DNA of 62,039 nt from Nonomuraea longispora (GTDB lineage: Bacteria; Actinomycetota; Actinomycetes; Streptosporangiales; Streptosporangiaceae): positions 1-62,039 of the forward strand of contig NZ_SMJZ01000020.1 of NCBI RefSeq assembly GCF_004348345.1, written 5' to 3'. Position 1 is the first letter of the stretch. Each line of letters opens with the position of its first letter. The translations under genes and the position numbers were made by a program. Below the pieces are notes generated by a model. It was not told where the DNA came from and did no database searches. It worked only from the letters and a program-made list of their open reading frames with translations. Below are positions 59,459 to 62,039 of this stretch, piece after piece.

Positions 59459-60865
59459 ATGTTGAGCCGCCGTAACGCCATGCGCGCCATGGCGATGTCC
59501 GCCCTCGCCGTCCCGGTCCTCGACGCGCGTGCCGTGCACGCCGCGCCCGATCCGTGGGCGCGGGCGAACCACATCGTGGCCAGGGTGCGCGGGCCGAGGT
59601 TCCCGCGACGCCGGTTCGACATCAGAGGCTTCGGCGCGGTCGGAGACGGGGTTACGGACTGCACGAAAGCCATCCGTGCCGCCATCAGGGCCTGCCACGC
59701 GGCCGGCGGCGGGCACGTGGACGTGCCGGAAGGACGGTTCCTGACCGGTGCCGTCCACCTGCTGGGCAACGTCGACCTGCACGTGGCCGCGGGCGCCAGG
59801 CTGCTGTTCAGCACCGACCCGCAGGCGTACCTCCCGCTGGTGCTGACCCGGTTCGAGGGCGTCGAGCTCTACAATTACTCCCCCCTGATCTACGCGTACG
59901 GCCAGCGGAACGTCGCCGTGACCGGGTCAGGCGTGCTCGACGGGCAGGCGGACCAGGATCACTGGTGGCCGTGGAAGGGTTCGGGCGACGACGGCTGGGA
60001 GCCGGGCGAGCCCCACCAGGCCGAGGCCAGGGCCGAGCTGTTCGCGCAGGCGGAGCGAGGCGTGCCGGTCAGGCGGCGCAGATACGGCGAGGGCGGCTAC
60101 CTGCGCCCGTCCTTCGTTCAGCCCTACCGGTGCGACAACGTCCTCATCGAGGGCGTCGCCATCGTCAACTCACCGATGTGGGAGATCCACCCCACGCTGT
60201 CGCGGAACGTGCTCGTGCAGAACGTCACGGTCGAGTCGCACGGCCCCAACAACGACGGCTGCAACCCCGAGTCAAGCCGGATGGTGGTGATCCGCGACTG
60301 CACGTTCGACACGGGCGACGACTGCATCGCGATCAAATCGGGACGCAACGCCGACGGCCGCCGCGTGAACGTGCCCAGCGAGCACATCGTCGTCCAGAAC
60401 TGCACCTTCCGTGACGGGCACGGCGGCATGACGATCGGCAGCGAGATGTCCGGCGGCGTACGCGAGGTCTTCATCAGGGACTGCGCGATGTCCAGCCCGA
60501 ACCTCGACATCGCGCTGCGCTTCAAGACCAACTCCGTGCGCGGCGGGTTCATCGAGGGGTTCCACGCCAGAGACCTCGAGATCGGCCAGGTGGGCGGCTC
60601 CGTCATCGACGTCAACTTCCACTACGAGGAGGGGCCCGGCCACGGCTTCAACCCCGACGTGGGCGGGATCGACGTCCGGGACGTGACCGTACGGACCGCC
60701 AACCGGCCGCTCAACCTGCGCGGTTACGCCGACGCCCCGATCCGCGGGGTCACGCTGACCGACGTGGACTTCGGCGCCACCGCGACGCCGGTCGTGGTCG
60801 AGCACGTCGAGGACCTGGTGCTCAAGAACGTCACCGCCAACGGCGAACCACTGGTCGTGCCCTGA
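59459..60865 (+). CDS. secreted glycoside hydrolase family 28 (polygalacturonase-like)
   Basis: 468 residues. The N-terminus MLSRRNAMRAMAMSALAVPV with a cleavage-like ARAVHAAP is a Tat/Sec-type signal. The parallel beta-helix motifs are FDIRGFGAVGDGVTDCTKAI (~51-70) and, for the catalytic site, NNDGCNPES (~264), GDDCIAIKSG (~286), GHGGMTIGSE (~320) and RFKTN (~353). These are the GH28 set (N-x-D, DD, GHG, R-x-K). It hydrolyses galacturonan or related plant polysaccharide linkages. No other pectin genes are nearby. Confidence 0.93.
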   Translation: MLSRRNAMRAMAMSALAVPVLDARAVHAAPDPWARANHIVARVRGPRFPRRRFDIRGFGAVGDGVTDCTKAIRAAIRACHAAGGGHVDVPEGRFLTGAVHLLGNVDLHVAAGARLLFSTDPQAYLPLVLTRFEGVELYNYSPLIYAYGQRNVAVTGSGVLDGQADQDHWWPWKGSGDDGWEPGEPHQAEARAELFAQAERGVPVRRRRYGEGGYLRPSFVQPYRCDNVLIEGVAIVNSPMWEIHPTLSRNVLVQNVTVESHGPNNDGCNPESSRMVVIRDCTFDTGDDCIAIKSGRNADGRRVNVPSEHIVVQNCTFRDGHGGMTIGSEMSGGVREVFIRDCAMSSPNLDIALRFKTNSVRGGFIEGFHARDLEIGQVGGSVIDVNFHYEEGPGHGFNPDVGGIDVRDVTVRTANRPLNLRGYADAPIRGVTLTDVDFGATATPVVVEHVEDLVLKNVTANGEPLVVP

Positions 60866-60886
60866 CCGCGGGAACGAATCGTTTGC

Positions 60887-61792
60887 TCATTCGCTCTCAT
60901 CGGTGGGCAACGCGCTCGCTCTGATAGCCAGCCGCACGACATCCAGTTCTAGCCGGCTGGCCCGCGTGTCCGGATGCTCCTCACCCAGCACCCGGCTCCG
61001 CGCCTCCAGCACCGCCCGGTGCTCGCGTTCGGCCTCCTCCAGCTTCCGCCGCACCGCCAGCACCCGCGCCACGTCGTACCGGCCGGCCAGCGTGTCCGGA
61101 TGCTCCTCACCCAGCATCCGGCGGCGCACCTCGTACAACGTCCGGTTCTCGGCCTCAGCCTCCTCCAGTTTGCCCTGCACGCCCAGCACCCTCGCGAGGT
61201 TGTACCGGCTGGACAGCGTGTCCGGATGCTCCTCACCCAGTACCCGGCTCCGCGCCTCCAGCACCATCCGATGCATGGCCTCGGCCTGCTCGAAGTGCTG
61301 CGCCGCCGCCATCAGGAGGCCGGCGGTGTGCCGGTTCGCCAGCGTCTCGGGATGCTCGTTACCCAGCACCTGGGCGCGTACACGGGCCACCATCAGCATC
61401 TCCGTGGCGGCGATGTCCCACTCTCCGAGTTCCTCCATCACCTTCACCAGTGCGTCCCGGCATGCGAGGGTGTCCGGATGTTCCGGCCCCAGCGCCCGGG
61501 TGAGGGCGTCCACCTCTGCCTCGGCTGTCTTCAGGCTCAAGGACCCGGGCGCCGAGGCGGCGTCGGGCCCGTCCTCTCCCGCGGCACGCCGGTCGTCCGC
61601 AGCCCCGTCTCCGGAGGTCACAGCGCGCCAGGCACGCGTACAGGCGTACACCGCCGCCGGCGCGGTCAGCACGACCACGGCCAAGTAGCCCACTCCTGCA
61701 CCCCTGCTGACCAGCACCGTCCCGCCCACCGCGCAGAGTGACGCCCCCACTGCTCCACCGGCCCACGCCAGCGCTTCACGTTTGTCACTCAT
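60887..61792 (-). CDS. tetratricopeptide-repeat membrane protein
   Basis: 301 residues from the ATG at 61792; longer starts at 61822 and 61852 are possible because the Shine-Dalgarno placement is poor. Two hydrophobic segments lie at ~8-50 (GAVGASLCAVGGTVLV, VGYLAVVVLTAPAAVYACT). From ~88 on there are five 42-residue kinesin-light-chain-type TPR units, each ending LGxEHPDTLxxR, with helices such as QHFEQAEAMHRMVLEARSRV. TPRs bind partner proteins; this one would face the cytoplasm. The DNA of the units is itself a 126-nt repeat. Confidence 0.85.
   Translation of the reverse strand: MSDKREALAWAGGAVGASLCAVGGTVLVSRGAGVGYLAVVVLTAPAAVYACTRAWRAVTSGDGAADDRRAAGEDGPDAASAPGSLSLKTAEAEVDALTRALGPEHPDTLACRDALVKVMEELGEWDIAATEMLMVARVRAQVLGNEHPETLANRHTAGLLMAAAQHFEQAEAMHRMVLEARSRVLGEEHPDTLSSRYNLARVLGVQGKLEEAEAENRTLYEVRRRMLGEEHPDTLAGRYDVARVLAVRRKLEEAEREHRAVLEARSRVLGEEHPDTRASRLELDVVRLAIRASALPTDESE
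60966..61595 (-). repeat. 126-nt periodic repeat, five phases
   Basis: The block GTGTCCGGATGCTCCTCACC recurs at 60966, 61092 and 61218, and in diverged form at 61344 and 61470, exactly 126 bases apart. Three copies are nearly identical over more than 20 bases, indicating duplication at DNA level inside the TPR gene. Confidence 0.85.
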
Positions 61793-61882
61793 CCTTCCAC
61801 CATGACTCACCAAACGCTTCACCGGTGAGTTCTGCGCGGGGAAGTGGTCCACCCTCCGAAACGACAGAAGGGAGTGGTCCTC

Positions 61883-62039
61883 GTGGACCTGTACAGCGTC
61901 ATGCCGGTGAGCGACCTCACGAAGGCACTGGAGTGGTTAGGGGTGTTCTTCGGACGCCCGGCGGACGAGGTCATCGGTGGGGAGCACCTGTGGCAGGTCG
62001 GGGAGAACGCATGGGTCGTCGTCGATGACCGGGCCGGGC
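61883..62039 (+). CDS. VOC-family (glyoxalase-like) protein, N-terminal part (3' truncated)
   Basis: The frame GTG at 61883 (AGAAGGGAG upstream; another in-frame GTG at 61874) codes DLYSVMPVSDLTKALEWLGV then FFGRPADEVIGGEHLWQVGE, and is open to the end of the window. The MPVSDLTKALEWL...FFGRP start and the ENAWVVVDD strand are typical of a VOC beta-alpha-beta module found in glyoxalases, dioxygenases and resistance proteins. The function cannot be narrowed from 52 residues. Confidence 0.75.
   Translation, partial: MDLYSVMPVSDLTKALEWLGVFFGRPADEVIGGEHLWQVGENAWVVVDDRAG

Noticed and set aside
60966..61595. Regularly spaced repeats as a CRISPR array
   Set aside because: The repeats are inside a coding frame with 126-nt period, and the intervening sequence codes TPR helices, not unique short spacers.
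1..62039. A large polyketide or non-ribosomal peptide cluster, prophage or integrated plasmid
   Set aside because: No ketosynthase, adenylation, integrase, transposase, capsid or attachment-site features were found.

Overview
The window is high-GC, densely packed DNA with GTG/TTG starts, many 4-bp ATGA/GTGA gene overlaps and leaderless-looking promoters. Its families (PAC2, DUF5709, DUF5753 XRE regulators, Methyltransf_19, TIGR03118, DUF4253, actinobacterial HrpA, PpgK) point to a filamentous actinomycete, most likely Streptosporangiaceae (Nonomuraea-like). That placement is an inference from gene content and codon style; no rRNA is present. No tRNA, IS element, phage module or CRISPR array was seen.

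Layout. 1-6 kb: the tail of a CopD-like membrane protein, a methyltransferase/membrane-protein pair, and an ABC system whose ATPase is fused to an S15-type hydrolase. 6-9 kb: the glpF-glpK glycerol operon, then a decayed acetyltransferase and a 41-aa microgene. 9-13 kb: an NB-ARC/TPR regulator without a DNA-binding domain, a stand-alone class I terpene synthase under a conspicuous inverted repeat, and an ankyrin protein. 13-20 kb: PAC2, Gfo/Idh/MocA oxidoreductase, tyrosine phosphatase, a secreted M6-type protease and an amidohydrolase-like protein lacking the metal motif. 20-25 kb: MarR/ABC exporter, MFS exporter, and an hsp20-merR heat-shock unit with a large operator-like palindrome. 25-36 kb: housekeeping-type genes (HAD, HrpA helicase, PpgK), TIGR03118, DUF4253, and a Methyltransf_19/XRE-DUF5753 pair.

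36-45 kb is accessory. It holds a 71-aa peptide gene, a 16-codon coupled mini-ORF, an Asp/Glu-racemase-superfamily enzyme and an FAD monooxygenase in one apparent operon; a sigma-like protein fused to a zinc-finger-like motif and a membrane anchor; a secreted X-Pro peptidase; and a GntR regulator. 45-48 kb carries gene debris, a 48-aa Cys/His microprotein, and a CDGSH / glycosyltransferase / haem-oxygenase-like di-iron cluster with an unusual antisense overlap.

48-56 kb is a complete assimilatory nitrate operon transcribed leftwards (transporter, molybdenum nitrate reductase, electron-transfer flavoprotein, NirB, NirD), each gene overlapping the next. 56-62 kb: acetyltransferase, aldo/keto reductase, small proteins, a UvrA fragment, a GH28 pectinase-type glycosidase, a TPR protein built on a 126-nt DNA repeat, and the start of a VOC protein.

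A recurring oddity is in-frame 12-bp tandem repeats that expand linkers in several unrelated genes (TIGR03118, the sigma-like protein, NirD). The strongest candidates for something undescribed are the 37.4-39.7 kb peptide/racemase/monooxygenase operon, the 45.9-48.0 kb CDGSH/di-iron/glycosyltransferase cluster, the hydrolase-ABC fusion and the membrane-anchored sigma-like protein.
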